64,000 nucleotides of DNA from Pseudacidovorax sp. NFM-22 (GTDB taxonomy: Bacteria; Pseudomonadota; Gammaproteobacteria; Burkholderiales; Burkholderiaceae_C). The position numbers and the translations under genes are program-made. Positions 24,700 through 34,565 of this stretch are shown in pieces. The notes beneath the pieces are model-generated. The model was given only the letters and a program-made list of their open reading frames with translations, had not been told where the DNA came from and searched no databases. Each line of letters begins with the position of its first letter. Position 1 is the first letter of the stretch. The stretch is taken from assembly GCF_021401245.1 (NCBI RefSeq), contig NZ_JACBFY010000009.1, forward strand, positions 62,001 to 126,000, read 5' to 3'.

Positions 24700-26268
24700 T
24701 CAATGCCCGCCGCCCATGTGGGCGCCAAGCACATGTCTGTCGGCCGAAGCGGCTGGTGTTTCGTACACGATGCGGCCTTCGCTCATCACCACAATGCGAT
24801 CCGACAGGGCCAGCAGTTCGTCCAGGTCCTCGCTGACCAGCAGCACGGCGCCGCCGCGTTCGCGCACCTGCACGATGCGGGCATGGATCTCGGCGACGGC
24901 GGCGAAGTCCAGGCCGAAGACCGGGTTGGCCGCGATCAGCACCTGGATGTCGCCCGCCAGCTCGCGGGCCAGCACCGCGCGCTGCACGTTGCCGCCCGAG
25001 AGGCTGCCGATGGGCGCGCGCTCGCCACGGGTCTTGATGCCGTACTCGGCGATCCACTGCCGTGCCCGCGCCCGCCAGCGCGCAAAGCGCAGCAGGCCGC
25101 CGGCCGCCAGCGGCGGCTGGTCGAAGTCGCGCAGGGCCATGTTCTCGGCCACGCTCAGACCTGCGACGCAGGCGTTGCGCAGCGGCTCCTCGGGCAGGCT
25201 GCGCACGCGCAGGCGGCGGTTGTCGCCGCGGCTGGCGCGGTAGGGCTGGCCGCCCACGCGCACGCGGCCGGCGCTGCGGGCGCGCTGGCCCACCAGGGCC
25301 TCGACCAGCTCGCGCTGGCCGTTGCCCGAGACGCCGGCCACGCCCAGGATCTCGCCCGGCCGCACCTGCAGGCTGAGCGACTGCACGGCGGGCGTGCCGC
25401 GGTCGCCGGGGGCGGAGAGCGATTCCACCTCCAGCGCCGGCGCCGCAGCGGCCGCGACCGGCGTGCGCGGCGTGGCGGCGCTGGCGCCCTCGCTCGCCTC
25501 GTCGGGCGTGGCGCCCGCACCCATCATGGCCTGGGCCAGACGGGTGGGGTCGGTGTCGCGCACCGCGGCATGGTGCACCGCGCGGCCGCGGCGCAGCACC
25601 GTCACGGCGTCGGCATAGGCCATCACCTCGCGGAACTTGTGCGTGATGATGAGCACGGTGCAATGACCGCCCTGCGCGAAGGCGCGCACATGGCCCAGCA
25701 CCTCGTCGGCCTCCTGCGGCGTGAGCACCGAGGTGGGCTCGTCCAGGATCAGCAGGCGCGGCTTGAGGTACAGCTGCTTGAGCAGCTCCAGCTTCTGCTT
25801 TTCGCCCGCGGCCAGCTGCGAGGGCCGCGCGTCCAGGTCCAGGCGGAAGGGCGTGGTCGCCAGAAAGTCCTGCAACTCGGCGCGCTTGGCCTTCCAGTCG
25901 ATCAGCGTGGGCACCTGGCCGCCGGCCAGCAGCAGGTTCTCGGCCACCGTCATGCCGGGGGCCAGCGTGAAGTGCTGGTAGACCATGCCGATGCCCAGCT
26001 GCCGCGCCACCACCGGGTTGGCGATGACCTGCTCGCGGCCGTCGATGAGGATGCTGCCCTCCTCCGGCCGCTGGAAGCCGGCCACGCACTTGACCAGCGT
26101 GCTCTTGCCGGCGCCGTTCTCGCCCAGCAGCGCATGCACGCTGCCGGGGGCGACCTGCATGCTCACGTGGTCCATGGCGGTGAAGTCGCCGAAGCGCTTG
26201 GTGAGGTCCAGCGTGTCCAGCGCGAGCGCGCCCTGGGCGCGCGGATGGGGCGTGACGGGCGCGATCAT
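24700..26268 (-). CDS. ABC transporter ATP-binding protein, BMP/sugar type (double NBD)
   Basis: A 522-residue fused ATPase of the class that energises BMP-family (nucleoside, simple sugar) importers. First NBD: Walker [10 protein letters not shown], signature region [17 protein letters not shown], Walker [17 protein letters not shown] switch. Linker at about 240-275 rich in Ala. Second NBD has the customary degenerate Walker A ([10 protein letters not shown]) and signature [15 protein letters not shown]. It sits with two matching permeases and a BMP binding protein in the same operon. Its start overlaps the stop of the RutB-like hydrolase by 4 bases. Confidence 0.95.
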   Translation of the reverse strand: MIAPVTPHPRAQGALALDTLDLTKRFGDFTAMDHVSMQVAPGSVHALLGENGAGKSTLVKCVAGFQRPEEGSILIDGREQVIANPVVARQLGIGMVYQHFTLAPGMTVAENLLLAGGQVPTLIDWKAKRAELQDFLATTPFRLDLDARPSQLAAGEKQKLELLKQLYLKPRLLILDEPTSVLTPQEADEVLGHVRAFAQGGHCTVLIITHKFREVMAYADAVTVLRRGRAVHHAAVRDTDPTRLAQAMMGAGATPDEASEGASAATPRTPVAAAAAPALEVESLSAPGDRGTPAVQSLSLQVRPGEILGVAGVSGNGQRELVEALVGQRARSAGRVRVGGQPYRASRGDNRRLRVRSLPEEPLRNACVAGLSVAENMALRDFDQPPLAAGGLLRFARWRARARQWIAEYGIKTRGERAPIGSLSGGNVQRAVLARELAGDIQVLIAANPVFGLDFAAVAEIHARIVQVRERGGAVLLVSEDLDELLALSDRIVVMSEGRIVYETPAASADRHVLGAHMGGGH

Positions 26269-26987
26269 GACGCCAGCGCCTCGATCAGCGCGGTCGACAC
26301 CGCATGCGCGCCGAACACGCCGCCCTGCATGGTGATCATCTTGAGCGCCGCCGCGTGGTTGCCGGGATCGGTGGCGGCCGTGCAGTCCGACAGCAGCAGG
26401 CATTCGAAGCCGCGGTCGTTGGCGTCGCGCATCGTCGTGTGCACGCAGACGTCGGTGGTGATGCCGGCCAGCACCAGGTTTCGGATGCCGCGGGTGCGCA
26501 GGATCATCTCCAGGTCGGTGGCATAGAAGGAGCCCTTGCCGGGCTTGTCGATCACCACCTCGCCGGGTAGCGGCGCCAGCTCGGGAATGATCTCCCAGCC
26601 CGGCTCGCCGCGGATCAGGATGCGGCCGCACGGCCCGTCGTCGCCGATGCCCACGCCGCCCTCGCCGATCTGGCGCGAGCGCCAGCGCTTGTTGGCCGGC
26701 AGGTCCGACAGGTCGGGCCGGTGGCCTTCGCGCGTGTGGATGATGGTGTAGCCCAGCGGGCGCATCACCTCCAGCAGGCGGCGGATGGGCGCGATGGGCG
26801 CCTGCGTGAGCGAGATGTCGTAGCCCATCACGTCCACATAGCCGCCCTTGCCGCAGAAGTCGGTCTGCATGTCGATGACGATGAGCGCCGTGTTGTCGGG
26901 GCGCAGGTCGCCGTCGTAGGGCCAGCGGTAGGGTTCGGCAACCGCGAAGCGCGGCGCCGTGGCAGCGGGGGAAGTCGTGGCGTCCAT
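26265..26987 (-). CDS. Isochorismatase-family cysteine hydrolase, RutB-like
   Basis: A 240-residue hydrolase with D39 (IVIDMQTDF), K148 ([13 protein letters not shown]) and C181 ([13 protein letters not shown]). The [21 protein letters not shown] region is strongly RutB-like (ureidoacrylate/peroxyureidoacrylate amidohydrolase), so a ureide product from a pyrimidine or similar ring is the best guess. It lies 4 bases after the formamidase-like gene and overlaps the ATPase by 4. Together with 24009-24683 it gives two paralogues around one transporter ATPase. Confidence 0.92.
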   Translation of the reverse strand: MDATTSPAATAPRFAVAEPYRWPYDGDLRPDNTALIVIDMQTDFCGKGGYVDVMGYDISLTQAPIAPIRRLLEVMRPLGYTIIHTREGHRPDLSDLPANKRWRSRQIGEGGVGIGDDGPCGRILIRGEPGWEIIPELAPLPGEVVIDKPGKGSFYATDLEMILRTRGIRNLVLAGITTDVCVHTTMRDANDRGFECLLLSDCTAATDPGNHAAALKMITMQGGVFGAHAVSTALIEALAS

Positions 26988-26991
26988 GGTG

Positions 26992-28056
26992 TCAGTCCAG
27001 CGTCTTGAGCCGTTCCTTGTCGGGCACCGGCGGCGTCGGCGCCGGCACCAGCGGATGGCTGCCCGCACCGCCGTACAGGCGCACCGGCGGCGCGAAACCG
27101 AAGCCGCTGCCGTCGGTGACCTGCACCTTGTCGCTCCAGGGCAGCTGGTAGCGGCCGGCCGCCATGTCGTGCATGTAGGTGTAGGGGCAGTCCTGCGCGC
27201 CGCCCTTCACCGCCACGTAGCCGCGGTGGTAGAGCTGGTAGATGTTGTTCTCCACGCCCCAGCCGGTGCGCGCCTCGCGCACCAGGTCGGGCCGCAGCTC
27301 GGCAGTGATGATCTCGTCGGGCCGGCCGCCGCCTTCCACCATCACGGTGCCGTCGAAGCTGCAGAACATGCCCTCGCCCATCGAGTCGAAGGTGCCGTCG
27401 CTGCCGCACATGCACACGCTGGCGGTGTAGGCCAGGTTGCAGAAGGCGTTGGCCTGGTTGGTGATCTTCCAGGCATGGCGGATCGGCGCGGTGTAGCCGG
27501 CCGTGCGCAGGATGATCTCCGCGCCCTTGTACGCCGCCTCGCGCGCCATCTCCGGGAACATACCGTCGTGGCAGATGATGAGCGCGAGCTTGCTGCCGTT
27601 GGGCCCGTCGCACACCGGCACGCCCAGGTTGCCCGGCTCCCACGGCTCGACCGGCACCCACGGATGCAGCTTGCGGTAGTACAGGCGGATGGCGCCCTGG
27701 TCGTCGATGATCAGCCCGCTGTTGTAGGGGTTGCCATCGGCGTTGGCTTCCATGATGGAGAAGCAGCCCCAGATGCGGTGCTCGATGCAGGCGGCGCGGA
27801 AGGCCGCCACCTCGGGGCCGTCCAGGCTGCACATGATCTCGGGGTTGGTGTCCATCGACAGGCCGTGCAGCGCATATTCCGGGAACACCACCAGGTCCAT
27901 GGTCTGCTGGTTGCGGCGGGCCTTGCCCACCAGATCGCAGATGCGCTGCGTCTGCGCCGCCAGTTGCTCGCGCGTGGCGACCACCGGCAGCTGCAGCTGC
28001 ACCAGGCCCACCACCACGCCGTTGGCCGATTTGTTCAGGCCGCCCAATCCGCTCAT
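26992..28056 (-). CDS. Nitrilase-superfamily aliphatic amidase, formamidase-like
   Basis: A 354-residue carbon-nitrogen hydrolase. Catalytic triad E60 ([10 protein letters not shown]), K129 (YYRKLHPW) and C162 ([11 protein letters not shown]); the order and spacing match AmiF/AmiE. The N-terminus ([24 protein letters not shown]) and C-terminal segments with CPYTYMHDM resemble formamidase more than acetamidase. It would release ammonia from formamide or a short amide, which fits a nitrogen-scavenging operon. ATG 28056 has AAGGAG upstream. Confidence 0.92.
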   Translation of the reverse strand: MSGLGGLNKSANGVVVGLVQLQLPVVATREQLAAQTQRICDLVGKARRNQQTMDLVVFPEYALHGLSMDTNPEIMCSLDGPEVAAFRAACIEHRIWGCFSIMEANADGNPYNSGLIIDDQGAIRLYYRKLHPWVPVEPWEPGNLGVPVCDGPNGSKLALIICHDGMFPEMAREAAYKGAEIILRTAGYTAPIRHAWKITNQANAFCNLAYTASVCMCGSDGTFDSMGEGMFCSFDGTVMVEGGGRPDEIITAELRPDLVREARTGWGVENNIYQLYHRGYVAVKGGAQDCPYTYMHDMAAGRYQLPWSDKVQVTDGSGFGFAPPVRLYGGAGSHPLVPAPTPPVPDKERLKTLD

Positions 28057-28084
28057 CGAAGACTCCTTGTGTTTGCGCCGCCCG

Positions 28085-29002
28085 TCACTTGGCCGACAGC
28101 TCGCCCGGACTGCCCGCCGCCACCTGCCCCGGCCGGCACGAGGCCACCAGGATGAGGAGCGTGAGCACATAGGGCACGGTGTTGAAGAGGTGGTAGCCCC
28201 AGCCGATGCCGATGGACTGCAGCGCCGGCCCCACGGCCCCGGCACCGCCGAAGAGCAGCGCCGCGCCCACGCAGCGCAGCGGGCTCCAGCGCGCGAAGAT
28301 CACCAGCGCCACGGCGATCAGGCCCTGGCCGCTGGAGATGCCCTCGTTCCAGCTGCCCGGGTAGAACAGCGTGAGCGAGGCGCCGCCCAGCCCGGCGATG
28401 GCGCCGCCCGCCGTGGTGGCCGCGATGCGCAGCGCCGAGACCGAATAGCCCAGCGCCCGCGCCGCATCGGCCGAGTCGCCGGCCAGCCGCACCAGCAGGC
28501 CCGCGCGGGTGCGCGCAAAGCCCCACCACAGCAGCCCGGCGAGCACCAGGCCCAGCGGCACCAGCGCATTGACCTGCAGGGCCGCACGCACCGCCGAATT
28601 GCTGCTCCAGTCGCCCAGCGGCAGCGCCGGGATCTGCGGCGCCTGCGGCTGGATCAGCGGCTTGCCCAGGTAGAAGGCCAGGCCCGTGCCCAGCAGCATC
28701 AGCGCGATGCCGGTGGCGACGTCGTTGACGCCGCGCAGTGAGCACAGCAGGCCGTGCAGCAGCGCCAACAGCGCACCGGCGATGGCACCCGCCCCCACGC
28801 CCAGCCAGGCCGAGCCGGTGAGGTAGGCGCCGCCGAAGGCCGCCATGGCCGACAGCACCAGCACGCCTTCCAGGCCCAGGTTGACGCGGCCCGACTTCTC
28901 GGTCAGGCACTCGCCCAGGCTCACGAAGAGGAAGGGCGTGCCCACGCGCAGCGCCCCGCCCACGATGGCGGCGACGAAGGCGGTCATCATGTCGGCGGTC
29001 AT
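28085..29002 (-). CDS. ABC transporter permease, BMP-type (second permease)
   Basis: A 305-residue membrane protein of the sugar/nucleoside branched permease family. It has about eight to nine hydrophobic segments and the hallmark LTEKSGRVNLGLEGVL near residue 35, which marks the YufQ-like partner of BMP systems. It is encoded directly after the first permease with a 4-base overlap and precedes the formamidase gene. Confidence 0.95.
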   Translation of the reverse strand: MTADMMTAFVAAIVGGALRVGTPFLFVSLGECLTEKSGRVNLGLEGVLVLSAMAAFGGAYLTGSAWLGVGAGAIAGALLALLHGLLCSLRGVNDVATGIALMLLGTGLAFYLGKPLIQPQAPQIPALPLGDWSSNSAVRAALQVNALVPLGLVLAGLLWWGFARTRAGLLVRLAGDSADAARALGYSVSALRIAATTAGGAIAGLGGASLTLFYPGSWNEGISSGQGLIAVALVIFARWSPLRCVGAALLFGGAGAVGPALQSIGIGWGYHLFNTVPYVLTLLILVASCRPGQVAAGSPGELSAK

Positions 29003-30081
29003 GGCTTCGCTTCCTTCAAGGCCGGGGCACCGGCACTGCCGCGCAGGCGGCGCAGCGGCGTGAGCCAGTCGCGCCCGCGCAGCGCCTCGCTGGCCAGGAT
29101 GAGCACGAAGGCGATGCCCTGCAGCACCAGCACCGAGGCATCGGGCAGGCCCAGCCGGCGCTGCAGCAGGCTGCCCGCCGCCCCGAAGCCGCCGAAGAGG
29201 ATGGCCACCGGGATCACCGCCAGCGGCTGCTGCCGCGCGATGAAGGCCACCAGGATGCCCGCATAGCCATAGCCCGCGATCAGCGAGGCATTGGCATTGG
29301 TGTGCACCGCCGCCACCTCCACCGCGCCGGCCAGGCCCGCGCAGGCGCCGCCCAGCGCGCAGGCCAGGAGCACCAGCGGCGTGGCGGGCAGGCCGACCAG
29401 CTGCGCCGCCCGCGGATTGCCGCCCACCACGCGCACCGAGAAGCCGGTGGGCGTCCAGCGCAGCCACAGCGCCAGCAGCACGCAGGCGACCACGCCCAGG
29501 ACCAGGCCCCAGTGCACGTCGCTGCCCGCGATGCCGCCGATGCGCAGGCCCTCGGCCAGCGTGTTCGTCGATGGCTTGTTCAGGCTGGCCGGGTCGCGCA
29601 GCGGTCCTTCGACCAGATGTTTGAACAGCCCGATGGCCACATAGGCCAGCAGCAGGCTGCTGATGGTCTCGTTGATGCCACGGTACTGCCGCAGCGCGCC
29701 GGCCAGCATGATCCACAGCGCACCGGCCGCCATGCCGGCCAGGCACACGGCCACCGTGCCGGCGATGTTCTCGGGCAGCGCCACCGCATAGGGCAGTGCC
29801 GCCGCGGCCAGGCCACCCAGCACCAGCGCGCCTTCGCCGCCGATGATGACCAGGCCGGCGCGCGCCGGCAGCGCCACGCACAGCGCAGTGAGCATCAGCG
29901 GCGCCGCGCGCTGCAGCGTGTTCTGCCACGAGAACCAGCTGCCGAAGGCGCCCTGGTAGAGCACCGTCCACACCTCGGGCGGCGAGCTGCCGGCTGCCAC
30001 GGCCGCGAAGACGCCGAACAGCGCCACCGCGGCCGCGATGCTGAGCACCGGCAGCGCCAAGTCCTGGCCCATGGATCGCAT
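28999..30081 (-). CDS. ABC transporter permease, BMP-type (first permease)
   Basis: A 360-residue membrane protein of the YufP-like branch: hallmark ARAGLVIIGGEGALVLGGLA near residue 80, YRGINETISSLLLAYVA, and about nine membrane segments. I start it at ATG 30081 (MRSMGQDLALP), because AAGGA lies 9 bases upstream; a TTG at 30099 would add six residues, and ATG 30072 is also possible. With the second permease and the double-NBD ATPase it forms a complete importer for nucleoside- or ureide-like ligands. Confidence 0.94.
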   Translation of the reverse strand: MRSMGQDLALPVLSIAAAVALFGVFAAVAAGSSPPEVWTVLYQGAFGSWFSWQNTLQRAAPLMLTALCVALPARAGLVIIGGEGALVLGGLAAAALPYAVALPENIAGTVAVCLAGMAAGALWIMLAGALRQYRGINETISSLLLAYVAIGLFKHLVEGPLRDPASLNKPSTNTLAEGLRIGGIAGSDVHWGLVLGVVACVLLALWLRWTPTGFSVRVVGGNPRAAQLVGLPATPLVLLACALGGACAGLAGAVEVAAVHTNANASLIAGYGYAGILVAFIARQQPLAVIPVAILFGGFGAAGSLLQRRLGLPDASVLVLQGIAFVLILASEALRGRDWLTPLRRLRGSAGAPALKEAKP

Positions 30082-30112
30082 GGCAGGTCTTCCTTGCAAC
30101 GGAGCGCCGACC

Positions 30113-31213
30113 TCAGACCGAGCCGACCACGCCGTCGACCAGGTAGTTCATCTGCTCGAGCTTGAGGTCCGTCTGCTTCTGCACCTGGCCGGCGGCGATG
30201 ACTTCCTTGCCCTTGTTGTCCTTGAGCGGGCCCTTGAAGATGTCGAAGCTGCCCGCGACCATCTTGGCCTTGACGTCGTCGGCCTGCTTCTTGGCGGCGT
30301 CGGTCACCATGGGACCGTAGGCCGAGGTCTTGACGTAGCCTTCCTTCAGGCCGCCGCGCAGGAAGTTGGGATGCGGCTTGCCGGCCTGGGCGGCTTCGAG
30401 GATGGTCTTGTAGGCGGTGAGCCAGTTCCACTCGGCACCCGTGAGGTAGGCATTGGGCGCCAGCTTGGCCTGGCTGGCGTGGTAGCCGCAGACCATCTTG
30501 CCGCGCTTGGCGGCCGTCTCCACCACCACCTTGGGGCCGTCCACGTGCATGGTGAACACGTCGCAGCCCTGGTCGGCCAGGCTGTTGGTGGCCTCGGCCT
30601 CCTTCACGGCCATGGACCAGTCGCCGGTGAAGATCACATGGCAGGTGATGTTCGGCTTGACCGAACGCGCCCCCAGCGTGAAGGCGTTGATGTTGCGCAG
30701 CACCTGCGGAATGGGCTTGGCGGCCACGAAGGCGATCTTGCCGCTCTTGCTCATGTGGCCGGCGATCACGCCGTTGAGGAACTGGCATTCGTCGATGTAG
30801 CCGAAGAAGCTGCCCACGTTCTTGGGGTTCTTCTCGGTCCACAGGCCGCCGCAGTGCGAGAAGCGCACGTCGGGGTACTTGGGCGCCAGCGCCAGGATGT
30901 GCGGGTCGAAGTAGCCGAAGGAGGTGGGAAAGAGCAGCGAGGCGCCGTCCTGCTGGATCATGCCGGTCATGGTCTTCTGCACGGCGGCGGTCTCGGGCAC
31001 GTTCTCTTCTTCGACCACCTTCACGCCGGGCAGCTTCTTGAGCTCGGCGGCGGCCTGGGCATGGGCCTGGTTGTAGCCGTAGTCGTCGCGCGGGCCGACG
31101 TAGATCACGCCCACGGTCAGCGGCTTCTGGGCCCAGGCCAGGGGGCCCAGGCTGCCGGCGGCGCCCAGGGCGGCAAGGGTCTTGAGGGAATCGCGGCGGT
31201 TCAAGGCGGTCAT
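30113..31213 (-). CDS. BMP-family ABC transporter substrate-binding protein
   Basis: A 366-residue periplasmic protein with a twin-arginine-type signal (NRRDSLKTLAALGAAGSLG, cut near AWAQ), so it may be exported folded. BMP/PnrA-family features: VIYVGPRDDYGYNQAH, FATS-like FPTSFGYFD, GFIAG-like NGVIAGHMSKSGKIAFV. Members bind nucleosides or purine-like rings. It lies 31 bases before the permease genes and 48 after AtzE, placing the importer with an amidase. Confidence 0.94.
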   Translation of the reverse strand: MTALNRRDSLKTLAALGAAGSLGPLAWAQKPLTVGVIYVGPRDDYGYNQAHAQAAAELKKLPGVKVVEEENVPETAAVQKTMTGMIQQDGASLLFPTSFGYFDPHILALAPKYPDVRFSHCGGLWTEKNPKNVGSFFGYIDECQFLNGVIAGHMSKSGKIAFVAAKPIPQVLRNINAFTLGARSVKPNITCHVIFTGDWSMAVKEAEATNSLADQGCDVFTMHVDGPKVVVETAAKRGKMVCGYHASQAKLAPNAYLTGAEWNWLTAYKTILEAAQAGKPHPNFLRGGLKEGYVKTSAYGPMVTDAAKKQADDVKAKMVAGSFDIFKGPLKDNKGKEVIAAGQVQKQTDLKLEQMNYLVDGVVGSV

Positions 31214-31261
31214 GCGAAAAGCTCCAGCGGAAGGTTGAGGGGGAGAGAAATGAAAGGTCGG

Positions 31262-32680
31262 TCAGGCGAGCGGGGCGACGGGCGCCTGCGTGACGCCCGC
31301 GGCCTCCAGGGCGGCGGCGGCGCGCAGGGCGATGTCTTCGCGCCAGGGCGCGGCGATCAGCTGCACGCCCACCGGCATCGGCGTCTGCGCGCCCCACACC
31401 GGCACGGCGCACACGGGCAGGCCGATGCACGAGATGGGCTGCGTGAGCGCGCCGAAGCTGGGCCGCAGCGGCTGGCGGCGGCCATCCAGTTCCAGCCATT
31501 CGGTGCCGATGGGCGTGGCCGAACAGGGCGTGGCCGGCGCGAGCAGCAGGTCGAAGTCCTGCATGACGGCGGCCACGGCCTCGGCATAGCGGCGACGCAC
31601 GCGCTGGGCGCGCGTGACCCAGGCGGCGGGCAGCAGCGCACCGGCCAGGAAGCGGTCGCGCGACAGCGGCTCGAAGTCGTGGGCGCGGCGGCGCAGGTCC
31701 GGCAGGTGCAGGGCCGCGCCCTCGGCATTGCTGATCAGGAAGGCGGCGGCGCGGCCGGCCTCCACCAGCGGCAGCTCGACGGTGCGCGTGGCGCCCAGCG
31801 CCTCGGCCACGCGGGCCACGGCAGCCTGGGCTTCGGGCAGGGCGTTGCGGGCGAACCAGCCGCCAAGCACGCCGACGCGCAGGCCGGCCGCGCCCTGCGG
31901 CAGCAACGCCGTCACCGGCTCGGTCGCACGCTGGGCACAGCCCGGATCGCCGGGGGCGCCGTCCTCGGGCCCCTGCATCGCGTCGTAGGCCAGGGCCAGG
32001 TCGCGCACCGAGCGGGCGAAGGGGCCCAGGTGGTCCAGGCTGCTGACGAAGGGATAGCTGCCGGTGCGCGGCAGCCGGCCGAAGGTGGGCTTGAGGCCGT
32101 ACACGCCGCACAGCGAGGCCGGCACGCGGATGGAGCCGTTGGTGTCGGAGCCCAGCGTGATCGGCACCTGCCCCGCCGCCACCGCCGCGCCGCTGCCGCC
32201 GGAGGAGCCGCCAGCGATGCGCGACAGGTCGTGCGGATTGCGCGTCGGGCCTTCGTGCGAGTTCTCGGTGGTGAAGCCGTAGGCGTACTCGTCCATGTTG
32301 AGCGCGCCCACCAGCACGGCACCGGCGGCTTCGAGGCGGCGCAGCAGCAGGGCGTCGTCGGTGGCCGGCGGCGTCTCGCGCTCGATCTTCGAGCCCGCCA
32401 GCGTGGGCAGGCCGGCGACGTCGAACAGGTTCTTCACCGCCACCGGCACGCCGGCCAGCGGCAGCGCGGCGCGGGCCTCGGCCGGCAGGGCATCGAGCGC
32501 GGCGGCCCGCTGCAGGGCCCGCTCGCCCGTCACGGCGGTGAAGGCGTTGACGCGGGCGTCGGTGGCGGCAATGCGGTCCAGCGCGGACTGCACCACGGCG
32601 GTAGCGCTGGCCTCGCCGGACTGCACCGCGGCGGCGATGCGGGCGGCGTCGGCCTGGAACCAGGGCGGCGTGGCGCTCAT
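31262..32680 (-). CDS. atzE: AtzE-family amidase (1-carboxybiuret hydrolase catalytic subunit)
   Basis: A 472-residue amidase-signature enzyme. The Ser-cisSer-Lys triad is K83 (VAVKNLFD), S159 (AGGSSGGSG) and S183 (DTNGSIRVPA), the spacings expected of the family. AtzE with AtzG deaminates 1-carboxybiuret in the revised cyanuric acid pathway. The assignment to AtzE rather than GatA rests on the immediately preceding atzG-like gene (4-base overlap), the shorter length and the operon context with AtzF. GatA would be expected next to gatB, which is at the other end of the window. The actual substrate could be another ureide or amide. Confidence 0.85.
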   Translation of the reverse strand: MSATPPWFQADAARIAAAVQSGEASATAVVQSALDRIAATDARVNAFTAVTGERALQRAAALDALPAEARAALPLAGVPVAVKNLFDVAGLPTLAGSKIERETPPATDDALLLRRLEAAGAVLVGALNMDEYAYGFTTENSHEGPTRNPHDLSRIAGGSSGGSGAAVAAGQVPITLGSDTNGSIRVPASLCGVYGLKPTFGRLPRTGSYPFVSSLDHLGPFARSVRDLALAYDAMQGPEDGAPGDPGCAQRATEPVTALLPQGAAGLRVGVLGGWFARNALPEAQAAVARVAEALGATRTVELPLVEAGRAAAFLISNAEGAALHLPDLRRRAHDFEPLSRDRFLAGALLPAAWVTRAQRVRRRYAEAVAAVMQDFDLLLAPATPCSATPIGTEWLELDGRRQPLRPSFGALTQPISCIGLPVCAVPVWGAQTPMPVGVQLIAAPWREDIALRAAAALEAAGVTQAPVAPLA

Positions 32681-32880
32681 GCCTGCGCTCCCGGCACCAC
32701 CGGCTCGAAGCGCAGCGCCGACTCGTCGTGCGGCGCCAGGTCCACCGCCTCGGTCAGCGCCGCCATGTCGGCAGCGAGCGCGAAGTAGCGCAGCACGCCC
32801 GACCGGTGCTCGGGCGCAAGCGGCAGGTCCAGCGCCGCGGCGGCGGCGTCCACGTAGGTCTCGATCTGTTGAGGCGTCAT
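32677..32880 (-). CDS. atzG: AtzG-like small subunit (DUF4089)
   Basis: A 67-residue protein matching DUF4089/AtzG, the structural subunit that binds AtzE much as GatC binds GatA. Visible features: TPQQIETYVDAAAAALDLPL helix, then PEHRSGVLRYFALAADMAALTEAVDL. Its stop overlaps the AtzE start by 4 bases, as expected for a stoichiometric pair. It lies 21 bases after the ABC ATPase gene. Confidence 0.88.
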   Translation of the reverse strand: MTPQQIETYVDAAAAALDLPLAPEHRSGVLRYFALAADMAALTEAVDLAPHDESALRFEPVVPGAQA

Positions 32881-32901
32881 GGGCGGCTCGTTGGCGGTGG
32901 A

Positions 32902-33723
32902 TCAGCGTCGGACTTCGCGCTGGAAGATCTCGAGGCTCTGCTTCTTCATGGCCACGAAGCTCGGCTGGCTCAGCGTCTCGACGGTGCGTGGCCGCGGGTC
33001 GTCGTAACGCAGGATCTCGGCCACCCGCGTCGGGCGCTTGGTCAAGAGCAGCACCTCGTCGGCCAGGTACACCGCCTCTTCCAGGTCGTGCGAGACCAGC
33101 AGCATGGTGGTGCCCGTCTGCATGAACACCTCCTGCAGCTTCTCGCGGATGAACAGGGTCATCTCGAAGTCCAGCGCCGAGAAGGGCTCGTCCAGGAACA
33201 GCACCTCGGGCCCGGGGGCCAGCGCCCGCATGATCGAGGCCGTCTGCTGCTGGCCGCCGGAGAGCTCGTAGGGAAAGCGGTTGAGGTCGAACTTGACGTC
33301 GAAGCTGGCCACCAGCTCTTCCATGCGCCGGTCCACCTCGGCCTTGCTGCGGCCTTCCAGCTTGAGCGGATAGGCGATGTTGTCGATGGTGCGCATCCAC
33401 GGGAACATCGCCTCGCGATAGTTCTGGAACACGTAGCCGATCTTGGTGTCCTTGAGCGACTTGCCGTCGAACAGGATCTCGCCGCGGTCGATGGGGATCA
33501 GCCCCGCGATCATGTTGATCAGCGTGCTCTTGCCACAGCCGTTGGGCCCGAAGACCGAGACGATCTTGTGCTTGGGGATGTCGAGGTCGAAATCCTCGTA
33601 CAGCGGCCAGCCGGCGAAGTACTTGGTCAGGCCGCGGATGGTGATGTGCGTGCCCGCCGGCCCGGGGCGGAATCGGGGCGTCGGCACATCGGCGAAGACG
33701 GGGGCGTTGAGGACGGCGTTCAT
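32902..33723 (-). CDS. ABC transporter ATP-binding protein, NitT/TauT type
   Basis: A 273-residue ATPase with Walker A GPNGCGKST, Q-loop in VFQNYREAM, signature LSGGQQQTASIMRAL, Walker B VLFLDEPFSALD and the switch H in VSHDL. It begins with a 25-residue unstructured lead. Its start overlaps the permease stop by 4 bases and it precedes atzG. It powers the second importer of the operon. Confidence 0.95.
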   Translation of the reverse strand: MNAVLNAPVFADVPTPRFRPGPAGTHITIRGLTKYFAGWPLYEDFDLDIPKHKIVSVFGPNGCGKSTLINMIAGLIPIDRGEILFDGKSLKDTKIGYVFQNYREAMFPWMRTIDNIAYPLKLEGRSKAEVDRRMEELVASFDVKFDLNRFPYELSGGQQQTASIMRALAPGPEVLFLDEPFSALDFEMTLFIREKLQEVFMQTGTTMLLVSHDLEEAVYLADEVLLLTKRPTRVAEILRYDDPRPRTVETLSQPSFVAMKKQSLEIFQREVRR

Positions 33724-34565
33724 CTTCCGCTCCAGTGCACGATGCGGCGTTCGATGACCAGGAAGAGCACATTGAGCGCGTAGCCCAGCGCACCCGCCGC
33801 CAGGATGCTGGCGTACATGCTCTTCACGTTCAGTACCTGCTGCGAATTGATGATCCGGTTGCCGAGGCCGCTGTCGGCGCCGATGAACATCTCGGCCACG
33901 ATGACGATGACCAGCGCCATCGACACCGCCGAGCGCAGGCCCACGAAGCTGGGCTGCAGGCTTTCCCACACCAGCACGTCCTTGAAGATCTGCCAGCGCG
34001 TGGCGCCCATCACCTTGGCCGCCATCACCCGCTGCTTGCGGGCGTTGATGACGCCGTAGGCACTGTTGAACACCACGATCAGCATGGCGCCGAAGGCGGC
34101 GATGGCGACCTTGTTGATGTCCGAGGTGCCGAAGATCATCAGGAACAGCGGGATCAGCGCCGACGACGGCGTGGAGCGGAAGAAGTCGATCAGGAACTCC
34201 ACGCTGCGGTAGGCCTTCTCGTTGCTGCCCAGCAGCACGCCCAGCGGCATGCCGACGGCCGCGGCGATCAGGAAGGCCTCCAGCGTGCGCCACACCGTGA
34301 CCAGGAAGTCGTTGAGCAGCGGCCCGCCCGCCAGGCCCGTGATCAGCGTCTGGAAGGTGGCCAGCGGCGGCGGCAGCAGGATGGGCTTGATGAAGCCCAG
34401 CCGCACCACCAGGTCCCACAGCACGAACAGCGCGATGGGCCCGATGGCCGGCAGCAGTTTGTTCCACACCGGCGGCCGGGGCAGCGCGGGGGCGGCATCG
34501 GCGGCGGGCGGCTTCCAGGCGCCGGTGGCGGCGCCCGCGGTGGAGGACGGCGCGGTCATGGCCAT
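33720..34565 (-). CDS. ABC transporter permease, NitT/TauT type
   Basis: A 281-residue permease with about six membrane segments (AIGPIALFVLWDLVV, then FLIAAAVGMPLGVLLG) and an EAA-type loop (MGATRWQIFKDVLVWESLQ). The N-terminal 32 residues are Ala/Pro-rich and cytoplasmic. Its start overlaps the binding protein's stop by one base (TGATG arrangement), giving tight translational coupling. Confidence 0.94.
   Translation of the reverse strand: MAMTAPSSTAGAATGAWKPPAADAAPALPRPPVWNKLLPAIGPIALFVLWDLVVRLGFIKPILLPPPLATFQTLITGLAGGPLLNDFLVTVWRTLEAFLIAAAVGMPLGVLLGSNEKAYRSVEFLIDFFRSTPSSALIPLFLMIFGTSDINKVAIAAFGAMLIVVFNSAYGVINARKQRVMAAKVMGATRWQIFKDVLVWESLQPSFVGLRSAVSMALVIVIVAEMFIGADSGLGNRIINSQQVLNVKSMYASILAAGALGYALNVLFLVIERRIVHWSGR

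Noticed and set aside
31262-32680. gatA of the GatCAB complex
   Set aside because: It pairs with an AtzG-like subunit and sits in an amide-catabolism operon 30 kb from gatB; length and context fit AtzE better.
30038-32788. Very long open frame (over 900 codons) on the plus strand
   Set aside because: It lies antisense to the BMP binding protein, AtzE and AtzG genes, has His/Gly/Arg-rich composition typical of reversed high-G+C codons and no domain.
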